Below are positions 23,228 through 39,478 of a stretch of 64,000 nucleotides of DNA, in pieces; within the stretch, counting starts at the first letter, position 1, and each line of letters starts with the position of its first letter. The stretch comes from Lichtheimia corymbifera B2541 (lineage: Eukaryota > Mucoromycota > Mucoromycetes > Mucorales > Lichtheimiaceae). Position numbers and translations under genes: made by a program. Location: contig JNEU01000786.1 of assembly GCA_000697475.1 (NCBI GenBank), forward strand, positions 120,785-184,784. Reading direction: 5' to 3'. The notes beneath the pieces were generated by a model, which had not been told where the DNA came from, did no database searches, and was given only the letters and a program-made list of their open reading frames with translations.

Positions 23228-23316
23228 TCTTGGAATATACATTTTGCAATATACATTTCTTTCTATATATAATTATACTATTATACAAGTTTCATACAAG
23301 AATTCGTTTTGACAAC

Positions 23317-24057
23317 CTAATTTTGTTGGGGAGGGGGATAAAAATGATGACCACCACGACCGATTCCTGCTGTGGTGGCGGGGGACTGATGTTGTTGATG
23401 ATGGTGGTGATGATGAGGTGCTGCTGGAATCCAGTTTAAACGATATCGCTCTTCGAATTCGGTTCGATCAATGACATCGATCATACCACCAATGGCTTCC
23501 AATATATCATGCAATGCATCAAACACGGTCAAATCTGCGTCGCCTGGTGATTGGATGTTGGGATAGGAGCGACCCAATCTTTCGGGAAACAATGCCAAAT
23601 TCATGGACATTTGCAATCGATCCACACGAAGACCCCAATCGCCTATGCCTTCACACACATATAATGCATCCAAAGGAAAACGGCGAAGATGGGATGCTGG
23701 ACATTCACCTCCTCGTAATTGGTGAAATATGTGGTCTAGTTGATAAGCCCGTACTTCTTCAGCTACATGTTCGAGATAATCCGGTGATAAAAGAAGCGTT
23801 CGTAATTGATGACAACAGTCAGTCAAGTCGGTTATATTATACCAACGCAGTCGACTGACCGCCTGCATACGTTGACTCCATCCGTTATACATGAGTGTTC
23901 TTGGAGGAGTAGGAGGGGGACACTTTGGTGAAGTAGTAGTAGTAGTAGTAGTAACAGCAGCAGTGACGGGAGTGACAATGTACAAGAAAAGGAATAGGAA
24001 AAGAAAGAACAGCATCATAAAAAGTTGAAAATCAAACATCACAAGTTCGACAGCCAT
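23317..24057 (-). CDS. Uncharacterised protein with N-terminal membrane helix
   Basis: A single exon of 246 aa starting at an ATG (24057). Residues ~10-33 are strongly hydrophobic (signal anchor), followed by a Thr run and a Pro-rich linker. The central ~150 residues look folded and helical, with W, C and Y residues (WSQRMQAVSRLRWYNITDL, CEGIGDWGLRVDRLQMSMNL). The tail is His/Gln/Gly-rich. I do not recognise the family. Its stop lies 89 bp from the convergent MGA2-type gene. Membrane-tethered or secretory localisation is inferred from the helix. Confidence 0.65.
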   Translation of the reverse strand: MAVELVMFDFQLFMMLFFLFLFLFLYIVTPVTAAVTTTTTTTSPKCPPPTPPRTLMYNGWSQRMQAVSRLRWYNITDLTDCCHQLRTLLLSPDYLEHVAEEVRAYQLDHIFHQLRGGECPASHLRRFPLDALYVCEGIGDWGLRVDRLQMSMNLALFPERLGRSYPNIQSPGDADLTVFDALHDILEAIGGMIDVIDRTEFEERYRLNWIPAAPHHHHHHQQHQSPATTAGIGRGGHHFYPPPQQN

Positions 24058-24519
24058 TTTGTATGTGACTCAATGTTGTTAGCCACGCGGTACTGATCTA
24101 TCAGGAATGAATGAATGGATGAAGCGAGAAAAAAATGGTCATGATCACGTGATGGACCTTTTGCTCTGCATATGCATAATGCATCCTGCATGCAAGCTGT
24201 ACACACATACAAAAACCCAATTCTAGTTTTTTCGCCACCGCCCGTACGTGGTGTTGTGGTTATTGAACATCAAGGAGGTAGAGAGAGAAAAATGCTCCTT
24301 TGTACGTATGATCCATGTAATCATGAAGACCCCTTGAATATTACCAAGCATCATCCCTTATAGCACTCGTTTCCCCACTTATCTTTTTTTCGCGTCAAAG
24401 CGCGCATTCTCAAAGGTACATAGATGTAAAGATCAATGCATTTCTCATGCGGAGACTGCGTTTATGTAAATATTAGGGAACGAGTTGAGTGTGGCAGGAG
24501 TGGGGGTTGTTGATGCTGA
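24058..24519. other. Intergenic region
   Basis: About 460 bp between the start of the unknown membrane protein and the end of the small secreted protein, both on the minus strand. A perfect TCACGTGA palindrome lies at 24145-24152, ~90 bp upstream of the ATG at 24057. No gene is supported. Confidence 0.5.
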
Positions 24520-24813
24520 TTAGATGGCGCTCCAACAGTAAGCGTCAGAAACAAGGAAGCCTACAGATGTGGAAGAAGGGTATACGGTTGGTTGGAATGC
24601 AATAGCAACAAGAAACAATGACAACTTACTAGCAACATTGTCTTTGTGGTCACAATGACAGCCGTTCTTCTTGCAGGGTGCTTCAGTGGTGTGCTTTGCG
24701 CATGGACAACTTTTTTGATTGGATGATGGAAGGTGGGCCTCCTTTGTTTCTGGGATAGACAAACCCAAGAAAACAATGGCAGCTGCAACAAGGACCTGAT
24801 TCTGGTCAAACAT
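24520..24813 (-). CDS. Short secreted Cys-rich peptide
   Basis: Exons 24630-24813 and 24520-24560 give 74 aa. A signal peptide (MFDQNQVLVAAAIVFLGLS) leads to a compact Cys cluster (CPCAKHTTEAPCKKNGCHC) and a final Cys-Trp in exon 2. The intron is phase 1, as in the larger Cys-rich secreted protein at 17520. It is 69 nt, stop-free and a multiple of three, so the unspliced frame also reads through to the same end. Probably extracellular; function unknown. Confidence 0.6.
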   Translation of the reverse strand: MFDQNQVLVAAAIVFLGLSIPETKEAHLPSSNQKSCPCAKHTTEAPCKKNGCHCDHKDNVASKLSLFLVAIAFQPTVYPSSTSVGFLVSDAYCWSAI

Positions 24814-25171
24814 GGTATGGAAAAGAAGAAAAGAATGAACGCGAAGGGGGGAGGACGAAAACGAGAATGTATTTATAGCGAATGGGTGCGTGCATGCATG
24901 CATTGATTCCAGGAGAGCGTTACATGTACGTTTCTGGTAACTCAGGTTCATCGACAATGTTGATGGTAACACAAAAGTAGGCTCAATATCATTCATTACA
25001 AAGGGTGATAGCCACCTCCTAAGAGACAATGTCCATCAGATCATATACAAGTCAAAAGTATACTAGTGGTGGCGGTAGCATTTCCATCCCAGTCTCAACC
25101 ATTTTGCATGATGAAATAAATCCAACTCCATCACTCCCATCTTGTTCTTGACCACACACACGCGTGTCAAT
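24814..25171. other. Divergent intergenic region
   Basis: 358 bp between the short secreted peptide and the DHX29-type helicase. No coding or RNA feature is recognised. Confidence 0.5.
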
Positions 25172-28100
25172 ATGCCCAGAAAGAAAAAAGCTGCTTCCAA
25201 CCGCGGTTTTGCAACAGTATCGACACCCAAAGCGATCTCTTCTCAACCAACTCCTCCTCCTCCTGCTCCTCCTGCTGCTGATAATGTCAACGTTCAACCA
25301 TCGCAGCCCGAGATCACAAAGCCCCATTCACCCACTTCTCCAGCAACCATTGTGAAAAAAGACGATCCAGACGACAATATAACACGACTCGCCAAACGCT
25401 TTGCACATGTCAATGATCGTAAAGCCGAGACTCTCTTGAATGAACTGGGATCGCGTGGTGGTGTCAATGAAGACCAAGGCACAGCAGGAATGCGATCGTT
25501 TGCACTGACCGCCGATGTTGAGTTTGACTTGTTACAAGTACTTAAGCATCAAGGCAAGACAGATACTTTTGGTAAGGGGATCATCATTTTATTGTATTGT
25601 ATGTGTGGATGGATTTGCTGATACGAGGAACCCAAAGGCACTGCAGGTCAGCCAAGCAAGAAACGCATCATCAACAATGCTTTTGACTATGATCGAGCTA
25701 TTGGACATATGGATGTGGTGTACCGTACTTTACTCAAAATGGGATTTCATGCAAGCGATGTGATGGAAGCATTTGGTGGTACCGCTTCATCCGATATCAA
25801 TCATCTTTTGGATTGGGTAAGAAAGAGGGGGGAGGGAGATCTATTCAGGTGGTGCAGCATCATTAATGATAGGGCCTTTAGCTTTGCGTCCATGTGCCCT
25901 ATGATCGAATGCCAGTGGGCTTTTTCGACAAGTACTTTACGGAAGAAGGTCTCTCCATTCGTGCCGAGTTACCTGAAGGCGAGGTAAGCGTCCAAGTTGG
26001 ATTATTTGGAATTGTGGCATTAAGATGATGCTTGTTAGATACAAGAAGGAGACAAGGAAAGGAGAATTGTGGAAGAACCCAAGGATGTGGTGGCGCTCAA
26101 TCGCACCAATGATGATGATGCGATCAAGGAGGACGATGAGGATGATGTCAAGGCCAAGATTCTAAAGGCAGCTCAACAATATTATGAAGAGGTAAGCTCA
26201 ACATGGTCATTGTTTTTGAACCGGTATCTGATTACAGCTTGTTATATATAGGAAGAAGAGGAGGATGAACAGGATATCAATGAAAAGCATGCGACGCTTC
26301 GATTGGAATTGACACAACTGGAAGAGCAACTTCCGAGGAACAGCGGCAAAAAGAAGAAAAAGTTCACCTCAGCAGCAGCAATGGATCCAGCCGACGTACA
26401 AGCCATTGAGAAAAAGATAGCTCATGTACGGCAATCTCTTCAGGATATCGAGAATGATTGGGACTTTGACAAGAGAAAAGCACAAGAGATCTTTGTTTCA
26501 ATGCAGCGAGAAGCCTTGGAAGCACTCAAAGAAGCGCGTGAACGAAGAAAACAGCAGGAATTGGAAGAGAAACAGCAGGCTGCAAAGGAGGAGAAAGCTT
26601 CACCTGAACAACAAAAAGACGACCCATTAGACCTTGGCCTTGGTGATGAAGATGAAGATGACGAAGCCGGCGGACTCTTTGGCAACATGTTGGATGAGGA
26701 GGAAGAAACCGCTGCCACTCCAGTTGTATCCAAGGAGGAAAAAGTTTCATGGGAATTGGTGGATTTGGCGAAACCTGGTTGGATTGGAAGATACCCAAAG
26801 GAGATGCTACAAGAGTATTGTAAACAAAACACAGACTACACAAAGCAAGTCTACACCACCACGAGTCTCGGTGGCCATCGATGGCGAGCTACTGTCAAAT
26901 TGGTGTCACGACAGCCTTTCCATGAACCCAGGATAGTGGAGATCCCTGGTCATCTTGCAACCAACAATACCAAGGATGCTGAACAGCTTGTTGCAGTAAG
27001 CGTTTACATGGCATATCATTCAGGGAGAAGAAAACTCATCACATGACGAGAATATTTTTAGACGGCGGCTCTTTTTGAATTGGATCCTGCATCTTCTATC
27101 TACCGTATCATGTCAACACCTTTCAAAGATCTATGGTTGCAGTGGGTCGAGGAAAAGGTAATTGTTTTCTTTGAATAACAAGGATGGAAAGTAAAAGACT
27201 CACACCTTGCATAGAATGAACGAGAATTACGTCCTCAGCTTGAAGAATCTAAAAAACGGATGCAGCTGTTTGTGGATTTGATGGATGGGACGCTCAACAA
27301 GAACAAGGAGGATAATGTAAGTGGAAATATCTTACGTTACACATGTCGATCTCTAATCCTTGTTATGTTTCTAGGCTCCTGAATCAGCAAGTGATCATCA
27401 GGCTGCTGGGGTGGAAGAGGAGAATAAGGAATCAACCAAGCCATTACGTGTCGATAAAAGTGCCATGTTTGCCCGTGTAAAGAATTCATTTGCAAAGAGA
27501 ATACGGTCCAAGGAATACAATGATATGAAGGTAAGCTGCGGATTGAATATTACAGTTAGCCATTGTTGCTGATCATCTTTTAGAAAAAGCGAAGCGAATT
27601 GCCAATGGCCTCATATCGGGAAGAAGTACTTCGTCTGGTGCGTGATAACCAAATCGTCATTGTCTCTGGTGAAACTGGATGGTAAGTTCACACATAGCAA
27701 ATCGGCTATTGACATGAATAACAATGACACCTGTGCATAGTGGCAAGAGTACCCAAGTACCTCAATTTCTAGCAGAAGAGCTCTTGCAAGGCAATCATAG
27801 TTACGGTTCAGTGATATGTACACAGGTATGACAACAATATGCTGAATGACGATCTAGTACTCAAAAACAATCATAGCCTCGAAGAATTTCAGCCATGTCT
27901 ATTGCCAAGCGTGTTTCTACTGAAATGGGTGATTATCCAAGATCCATTGGTACCAAGAATGGCATGGTGGGATATCAGATTCGATTGGAGAGCAAGGTGG
28001 CGGATGAGAACGTGCTGGTCTTTTGTACCACGGCAAGTAGTAGCATAACGATGATCCTAAAGGAACTTTTATGCTGACATGTTGATATGCAGGGTATTCT

Positions 28101-30706
28101 TTTACGACGGCTAGAAAGCGATCCACATTTGGAAGGCATCACACATGTGGTGGTGGATGAAGTTCACGAACGTACACTTGACAGCGACTTCTTATTGATT
28201 GTGCTTCGTCGTTTGTGCCGAATCCGACATGATCTCAAGGTTATCCTTATGAGCGCAACAGTGGAGGCGCATCGGTTTTCTGAATACTTTGGTGGTTGTC
28301 CTGCCATCTCTGTTCCTGGAAGAACGTTCCCTGTCAAGGTACAATACCTTGAAGATGTCGTAGAGGCGACAGGTATCCATTGACTAGCTTTTACTCGCCC
28401 CGAATAATGGCTGATCATGCAACTCTATAGGATACACCATTGAAGAGGACTCACATTATGCTGTGCGACGAGAACGGATACACAAAGGTAACATACAATG
28501 TTTTGTATCACCTTGCTTGATCTAATACACATTGATACAGCACAAGGATCTGTTCAAGTATCAGGAGGACATGGCACGTCGCATAAGGTGCACTTTGATT
28601 GGTACGACAATGATTATGATGACGACGATCCATACGACATGACACGACTTGATGGCAAGCTCACGGTCAAGGATGGCGATGATGAACAAGACGAGACACC
28701 ACCAAAATACAGCGACCAAACCCGCAAAATGATCAAACGCATGGATGAAAGCAAGATCAACTATGACCTTATCCTTGATCTACTGGACCATATTTGTATT
28801 CGATCACAGGATGATCCCAACAGTCAAGTACCTGACACGGGTGCGATCCTCGTATTTTTACCGGGTATGCCAGAGATTCGACGCTTATACGACATGGTGG
28901 CAGCGCATCGTGTATTGGGTGACACGTCTCAGTATATCTTGATTGCATTGCATTCGACGCTGTCTTCGGAACACCAGGAACGTGCATTTGATGTACCTCC
29001 AAAGGGCATGCGGAAGATCGTGTTATCCACCAACATTGCAGAAACAGGTGTTACCATTAGCGATGTCACTGTAGTCATTGATACAGGCATGGCCAAGATT
29101 GTCAGTTATGATCAAAAACGACGTATCACTCGATTACGCCAATCGTTTATTGCCAAGGCCAATGCACGTCAACGACGAGGTCGTGCAGGTCGTGTTCAAG
29201 AAGGCCTGTGCTTCCATTTGTTTACCGAGAACAAATATTTACAGGTACATGTCATGCAAATTTTACAATCACAGTTGATGCTAACATTCTTCTCAACATT
29301 CTAGATGGCCGATTATGAAACACCCGAGATCCTTCGTTTACCCTTGGAAGAACTATGTCTCAGGATTAAAGTGTGTGAGCTTGGACCCATTCAAGAGTTC
29401 CTTGGCACTGCTTTGGATGCACCTTCTCCTCAATTGGTGGTCAATGCTATTGAAACGTTGCAAGAGGTTCGTGATGGTTAAAGGATGCATGGGTTTTGCG
29501 AGATGGCTAATGCTTGGCATTGTTAGGTACAAGCCTTATCCACGGATGGGATGGAAACACTCACCGCATTGGGTGCTCATTTGGCGAACTTACCAGTGGA
29601 TGTGCATATCGGCAAAATGATTCTCTTTGGTGCCATCTTCCGATGTCTCGATCCCGTATTGACGATTGCAGCGGCACTCAGTTTCAAGAGTCCATTTATG
29701 CGGCCTTTTGGTCGAGAAGTGGAAGCGGATGTTGCACGAGCCAAATTTAGATATGGTAAAAGAAGAGTGTTGCTATTACAGAAACAAATTACTGATAGAT
29801 ACTCTTTATTTAAAGCTGACTCGGATTTCTGGACCATCGTCAAAGCGTATCAAGCATGGCGTGATCAATTACAAAAACTGCAAGGACAAGGATCGGGATG
29901 GCGACGCAAGATTCGCGATTTTTGTGGTCGACACTTTTTGAGCGAGGCCAACCTTGAAATGATTGAAGACATGAAGCAACAATACCTGGAGTTGTTACTG
30001 GATATTGGATTTGTAAAGTCCAATGATATCGATGATTTGCAAGGATACCAGGTCAAACGTGGTGGCAAGATGCGCTGGTGCTCTGTCCCTCGTGTCTACA
30101 ACGAACATGCAACATCTGTACCTGTGGTGAATGCAGCCATCATGGCAGGTTTATATCCAAAAATGGCGGAACGACATGGTGAAACGTTTGCCAACAACAA
30201 GCACACTGCAATGCGTATCCATCCATCCTCCATGCTCTTTGGTCGTGAGACGTCACTGAGCAGTGACTTTTTGGTATACAATACGGTGGTCATGAATGGA
30301 GAACAAATCTACATGTGGGAGGCGACTACCATCGAGCCCGTGGCTATTATGTTGCTAGCGTCCAATATGGAGATTAAGGTAACAATCAAGTCAATTGGGT
30401 TATTTGATACAAAAGTGGGTTAACAATGTATACGAATAGCACAAGCAACGCATCGTGATATTGGATGAATGGATCAAGTTTGAATGCTTTGCAAGATCAG
30501 CTGCATTACTCAAGTTCTTACGTATGGAGCTTGTAAGTATTTTTTTTATAATAGACAGGCCATATTATTTATTAATGATGATGCTTTGGATGCTCTAGAC
30601 CAAATGGCTCACAATCAAGATGAAGCAACCCGCATTGGATCTTACTAGCTATAGTCAAGAAATGATGGATGTCATGGTGCGCACACTTGAAAGCAGACTT
30701 GAATAA
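25172..30706 (+). CDS. DHX29: DHX29-type DEAH-box RNA helicase
   Basis: Nineteen exons: 25172-25571, 25647-25816, 25882-25983, 26039-26191, 26252-26995, 27062-27157, 27215-27316, 27375-27530, 27584-27681, 27741-27825, 27877-28032, 28093-28372, 28431-28487, 28541-29244, 29305-29466, 29527-29755, 29816-30378, 30440-30532, 30599-30706; 1485 aa. A UBA-like segment (LLKMGFHASDVMEAFGG) and the LCVHVPYDRMPVGF block mark the DHX29 N-terminus. Motif I is GETGCGKST (670-678), motif II DEVH (776-779), then SATVE and RGRAGRVQEG, followed by HA2/OB regions. DHX29 binds the 40S subunit and helps 43S complexes scan structured 5' leaders. Intron 11 has a GC donor (CG/GCAAGT). DHX57 is the alternative assignment. 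Confidence 0.88.
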
Positions 30707-31008
30707 ATCGTGCCTCGTTATGGTGGTTTCTGCAAACAATGATATGTAATGCTCTTGTATACGTGGGCAGGGATGGCAGTGGCATACTAAAAAGGATACT
30801 GCATTGGGCACCTGATAAGAATGCATGATGAATAAAGAACCGCCAATATGCAGCATAATGAACGCAATGATGATTTACTCCCCGTCAGCGCGAGCCAGCT
30901 TTTTCTTGAGCACAACCACTTTTTGTCCCTGCCGTTCAAAGGTTTGCGTTATATGACATTTCATTCCAGTTTGACAATCGCTCACATTCTTGGAAGCCTC
31001 ATTTCAAC
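30707..31008. other. Intergenic region
   Basis: About 300 bp between the helicase and the fourth Myb/SANT-like gene. No feature is recognised. Confidence 0.5.
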
Positions 31009-31769
31009 ATGTTGTGGACACCTAATTTTGGGCCCATGGGCGTCACTCGTGAACAAGTCGTTGTCGGCTGGCTGAAACAACCAGGCAACTTTGAACGATT
31101 TATGCAAGCTCGTAGTGCGAACAAGCGGCTCGGTACAGCTCGCGAGAACAAGAGAGAAGTTGCAGGACTAGTTTGCACCTTGTTGCAGAATGCTGGATTC
31201 CATGGTCATACGCCACATGGTGTTGTCATCAAGTTGATTGCAATCATAAAAAGTTATAAGCGCGCACATGCATTAGCGACATCAGGAGGTAAGGAATCGA
31301 TTATCAGCATTGCATTGGTGTGACAGTGATGTACATCATAGCCAGTCAATCCCAAGTCCGGGATGTATGCTCCTCTTACTATGATCTTGTCGAGCATATT
31401 GGAACCGCCATCGACGCCAATAACAAGTACGCCTCCTATCCAGTATCTCGTAATGTATCGCGTCCTCGTCGTGTATTGCGTCCTCGTGTTCTTTTTCAGG
31501 CAACCTCCCAAGCAGGTAATAGCTATCAGAAAGTAGACTTACATCAATTCACAAAGCATTATATACGTGTAATAGTCGTCCGCAAAGTAGCTGGATCAAA
31601 ACCTCCTAACCGGGCATCACCACAACATAAAGGACAATCATTGAATCAACAAGCACGTAAAACTCGCATCGAAGAAATCCAAGCCCAGACTGCATTGATT
31701 CAGCAAATGAGAGAAGCCGGGTTTTCCAAGGATGAAATAGCTTCGCATCTTCAACTCCTCCAACAATAA
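31009..31769 (+). CDS. Myb/SANT-like domain protein, dispersed copy
   Basis: Exons 31009-31288 and 31342-31769 give 235 aa, shorter than the copies at 0-3 kb. The N-terminal domain has GWLKQPGNFERF, and the exon ends after Ser-Gly-Gly with the same phase-1 intron. Exon 2 opens with YYDLVEHIG. The C-terminus has IQAQTALIQQMREAGFSKDE and then IASHL, the family signature, without a poly-Gln tail. A 60-nt stop-free, in-frame stretch (31516-31575) with intron-like ends might be spliced out. It is the only plus-strand copy, about 28 kb from the tandem array. Confidence 0.75.
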
Positions 31770-32235
31770 CCTTTTGTATAGGCCCCAGTGTGATGACATA
31801 TCTCAATGCGCATGTCCATAAAACGAATCGTGAATAGGCAAAAATGTATTTCCATAGTACCTTTTAACGACATCCAGCTTCATCACATTATTAAAAAAGC
31901 ACTGATCTCATAATATTACTATTGCTGTTTCTTTATCTACACCGAGAGCCGATATTGTACCGCCTACTGATATTTCTGGTACATTCATGTATGTGATATG
32001 AAACCATTACTAGTCATTCACATAACACCTTGATACATCTTCTTTATTGGAGGATGTTGATTACAGACATACCTTCCTAAAGATAATCATCATCCCATTC
32101 GTGCAGCATACTGTCAACGACGCGTCGGGTAACCATCACGTGCTCGTTTCACTCAGCTCATCACCTTGCCTGCTATTAGCAGCAAACAGCTCCATCACGC
32201 TTTCGTTATATAAAACATGAAGATATCTGTTCTTC
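31770..32235. other. Intergenic region before the repeat array
   Basis: No coding or RNA feature is recognised between the Myb/SANT-like gene and the tandem array. Confidence 0.5.
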
Positions 32236-33420
32236 TTGTAATAATGAAGCGTGGAGCATTGGTGATAACGAACCTGATCAGCATGCCTTAGAACATCCTG
32301 TGTGAAAGTTCCAAGCTCGAGACAAGCAATCTCAAGGTCATGTACCATCCATCCTGCTTATATATGTTCCTTCGTTCCCATCCGATCATCGTCGGACGCT
32401 CCCATTCAACATTTTCATAATGAAGTGATGGGTCGTCATTAGAACAAAGTTAACCAACATGTCTAAGACTATCTTTTGTGAGAGTTTCAAGTTCGAGTTG
32501 GACCCTCTCGAGGTTATGGGCCGTACACTCTATTCATGTTTCCGTCGTCTTACTGCATTTGGATTACCCGCATTCAGAATCTTACAATAAAGCATGCATT
32601 TTTTAAATGAATGAAGTCGATCAGCATGACTCAGCGAACCTTCTTACCAAGTTTCATATTCGAAATCGGGAATCCCAAGGTACTGCATACTAATCGACAT
32701 TTCATGAATTTGGACGGGGGCGGAATTTCCGACCAGCATAGTAAATCCCCTATTATACCCTCCCATTCCCAATTTTCAAATGAAGCATGAGGTCTTTATG
32801 AGAACGGAATTGATCAGCATGTCCAAGTGCACGTTGTGTGAAAGTTTCAAGTTTGAGAAAGGGAATCTCGAGACATGGGGCCGTCCAACCTACAAATATA
32901 CCCATCCTTTCATCGTCCGACGCTCTCATTTTAATTCTCACATGCGACTTTAATATGAATGGAGCTGATCAGCATGTCGATGCCCAGCGCCCTGACCAAG
33001 TTTGACGATGGAGGTGGACAACCGCGGGGGTGTGCACTATGCACCCTACTTGCGTTCCGTCCGTCCATTGTCTCTCATATATTCGGACCGCCCGATTCAT
33101 TGAAACATTATAATGAAGCATACGGTTTTTAAATGAATGGAATTGATCAGCATGACGGAGAGAATCTTATTACCAAGTTTCAAGTTCGAAATGGGGAATC
33201 CCAAGGTTATTTATACTAAATGACATTTCATGAATCCGGCCGGGGTACGGAATTTCAGGCCATCATAGTAAACCCCACATTATACCCTCTCATTCTAAAT
33301 CTTTGAATGAAGCATGGGTTCTTTATTAATACAAAGTCGTTCAGCATGTCCTAGAGCACATTGTGTGAAAGTTTGAGGTTCGTGACAGGCAATCCCAATA
33401 TCATGCATTGATATCAGTGT
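32236..33420. repeat. Degenerate tandem repeat, seven ~175-bp units, trimeric higher-order structure
   Basis: Seven units share AATGAAGCATG, then GATCAGCATG about 33 bp later, then GTGTGAAAGTTTCAAG or ACCAAGTTTCAAG and GGGAATC. The second anchor lies at about 32276, 32452, 32619, 32812, 32967, 33145 and 33339, spacings of 155-194 bp. Units 1/4/7, 2/5 and 3/6 resemble each other best, with offsets of 515-536 bp, so the array is a diverged higher-order repeat of trimers. Units 3 and 6 also share their distal halves (CGACATTTCATGAAT, CATAGTAAA, TTATACCCTC). No transposon ends or tRNA-like fold were seen. Confidence 0.75.
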
Positions 33421-34818
33421 ATATGGATCTGGCTGACTGCCTGACAGATTTAATTTCCACCTCTTCCACTCCCACTTTATTTCCTTCTTCCTCCCATTCT
33501 CAACTGTTGATGCATTCAAGTACAACTACCGCCTGCGAACGATTGTCCTGCTCCAACCCATCATGTCAATCCTACAGTTGTCTTGATCTGATTGTCTTTG
33601 ATTGAATGGCATGGCGTGTACACAGCCCTGTCGCTCTACTACAACACACGGTTTTGCACACTCCTCTGCCACGACCAACGTAATAGCAGTTGGCATCAGC
33701 AATGTCTTCAATTCCGTTGTCTCAAGTTACTTGCACCAGCTTCTCTTCGGCCTTTTCACGTCAACAGCAGATAGGCATTATATATAGAAACAGCTTTATT
33801 TTACGTGTAGCAGCTTGTTTCAATACATACGATTTGCCTATGGATATGGATATGGATATTGCTTTGGTGGATGGGATAGGAGGAATTGGATATATCCAAC
33901 GCGTGGAAAAAGAGTGCATCCATTGTCAACAACTTTGGCTTAATGGTCATCCTGAACGACGGGTGCATCCAGTTGCGTACTTTGCACACTAGCCCACGGC
34001 AGCTACTATCATCATTCTTTGTGCAACATGTCAACTTGTGTATAACCGTCATCCTCCAGCATATAATTCGCCATCTCACGTTCATCCAATTGCCTTTGCA
34101 CAAAGCACGCTCAAAAGATAGAAACTTTCCAAATCGATGTACCCATTGGAGCACAATCTCCCGTTCAATTTATCTCTTGTGAATGATGTTGGAATAAAGG
34201 ATTGCTTTAGCGACCTTCTTCCTGAGTTGGATCTCATTGTGTGTGGTCACTTGATGCATTGTACAATAAAAAAATGGATTGGAGGGTATATAGCCACGAG
34301 TGGATGCTGTGATAAAGGAAGTGAGAGGCATGATGATTGATTGATACATTGTATTTTGAACAAGACTGTCTCATCACATGATGTCACCTGTCAATGTAAA
34401 AGTATGTAGTAGTAGCAGATCAATGTCGGCACCACCCACTGTCACACGGTTATTAATCCCCATGTTGCTTCTTTAATATGGCCAAGACATTACTAACATT
34501 GTAATCAATAAGAGCTAGCGGGTATCTGTGTGTCATTTTTATTGAACAATGACAATAGACAAAGAGCCTGCGGGTACATTATACTATCTCTACCCCCAAA
34601 GAGCATCGCTTGCTGTTGGTATCGTATCAGTTTGCTTCTTCCATATGCATCGTTGCTATTCTATAGGCACGTGGTATGGGCAATAGGGCTTGTTGCTATG
34701 CAGCACAGGTGATAGGTGGACGGGTATCCAAAGTGACTTGAATCCTCGTGGTTGTCAACCTTTATCTCAGCTTGTCAGGTCCGCAGGTTCTTAAGCGTGC
34801 AAGTAGTCGATCGTAACG
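33421..34818. other. Unresolved region upstream of tubulin cofactor D
   Basis: About 1.4 kb with several overlapping short open frames on both strands between 33.5 and 34.35 kb, including an ATG frame at 33509 (32 codons) rich in Cys/Ser. A degenerate (TGGATA)n-like stretch at 33840-33860 encodes an Asp-Met run in one frame. I could not assemble a convincing spliced gene or recognise a family. A small lineage-specific or decayed gene is possible. Confidence 0.25.
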
Positions 34819-39170
<4,352 letters not shown>

Positions 39171-39478
39171 AAGGGTTACACATATTGCTTGTGGTTGGTT
39201 CCACATTTCCCACAACAATGAAAACATAGGTCAGCAGCGTTTTTATGAATTGATGAATGAGGATGGATTAGAAGAATGCATTATTTTTATATAATAAAAT
39301 GGGATTATGCGCTAGACATTAACATGCGTACGTGGGGTGGCCCTGGATACTGATGATCAATGAGGGGGATGTTCCTAAGCAAATCATTTGAACTGCATTG
39401 AGGATTGCGGTGTTTTGCATCACGAATTTAAGACCGAAGACCGTGGAAAAGCCGAACGCGTAAGCTTTCTTTACGACC
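39171..39478. other. Intergenic region between TBCD and TPP2
   Basis: 308 bp between two plus-strand genes. No feature is recognised. Confidence 0.5.

Noticed and set aside
31516..31575. Possible 60-nt intron in the dispersed Myb/SANT-like gene
   Set aside because: The ends look like GT-AG, but the frame is open through it and paralogs do not have a second intron; kept as coding.
32236..33420. Repeat units as a 5S rRNA, tRNA or snoRNA cluster
   Set aside because: The GTTCGA-type strings resemble a B box only loosely, there is no A box at the right distance, and no foldable tRNA or 5S sequence is visible.
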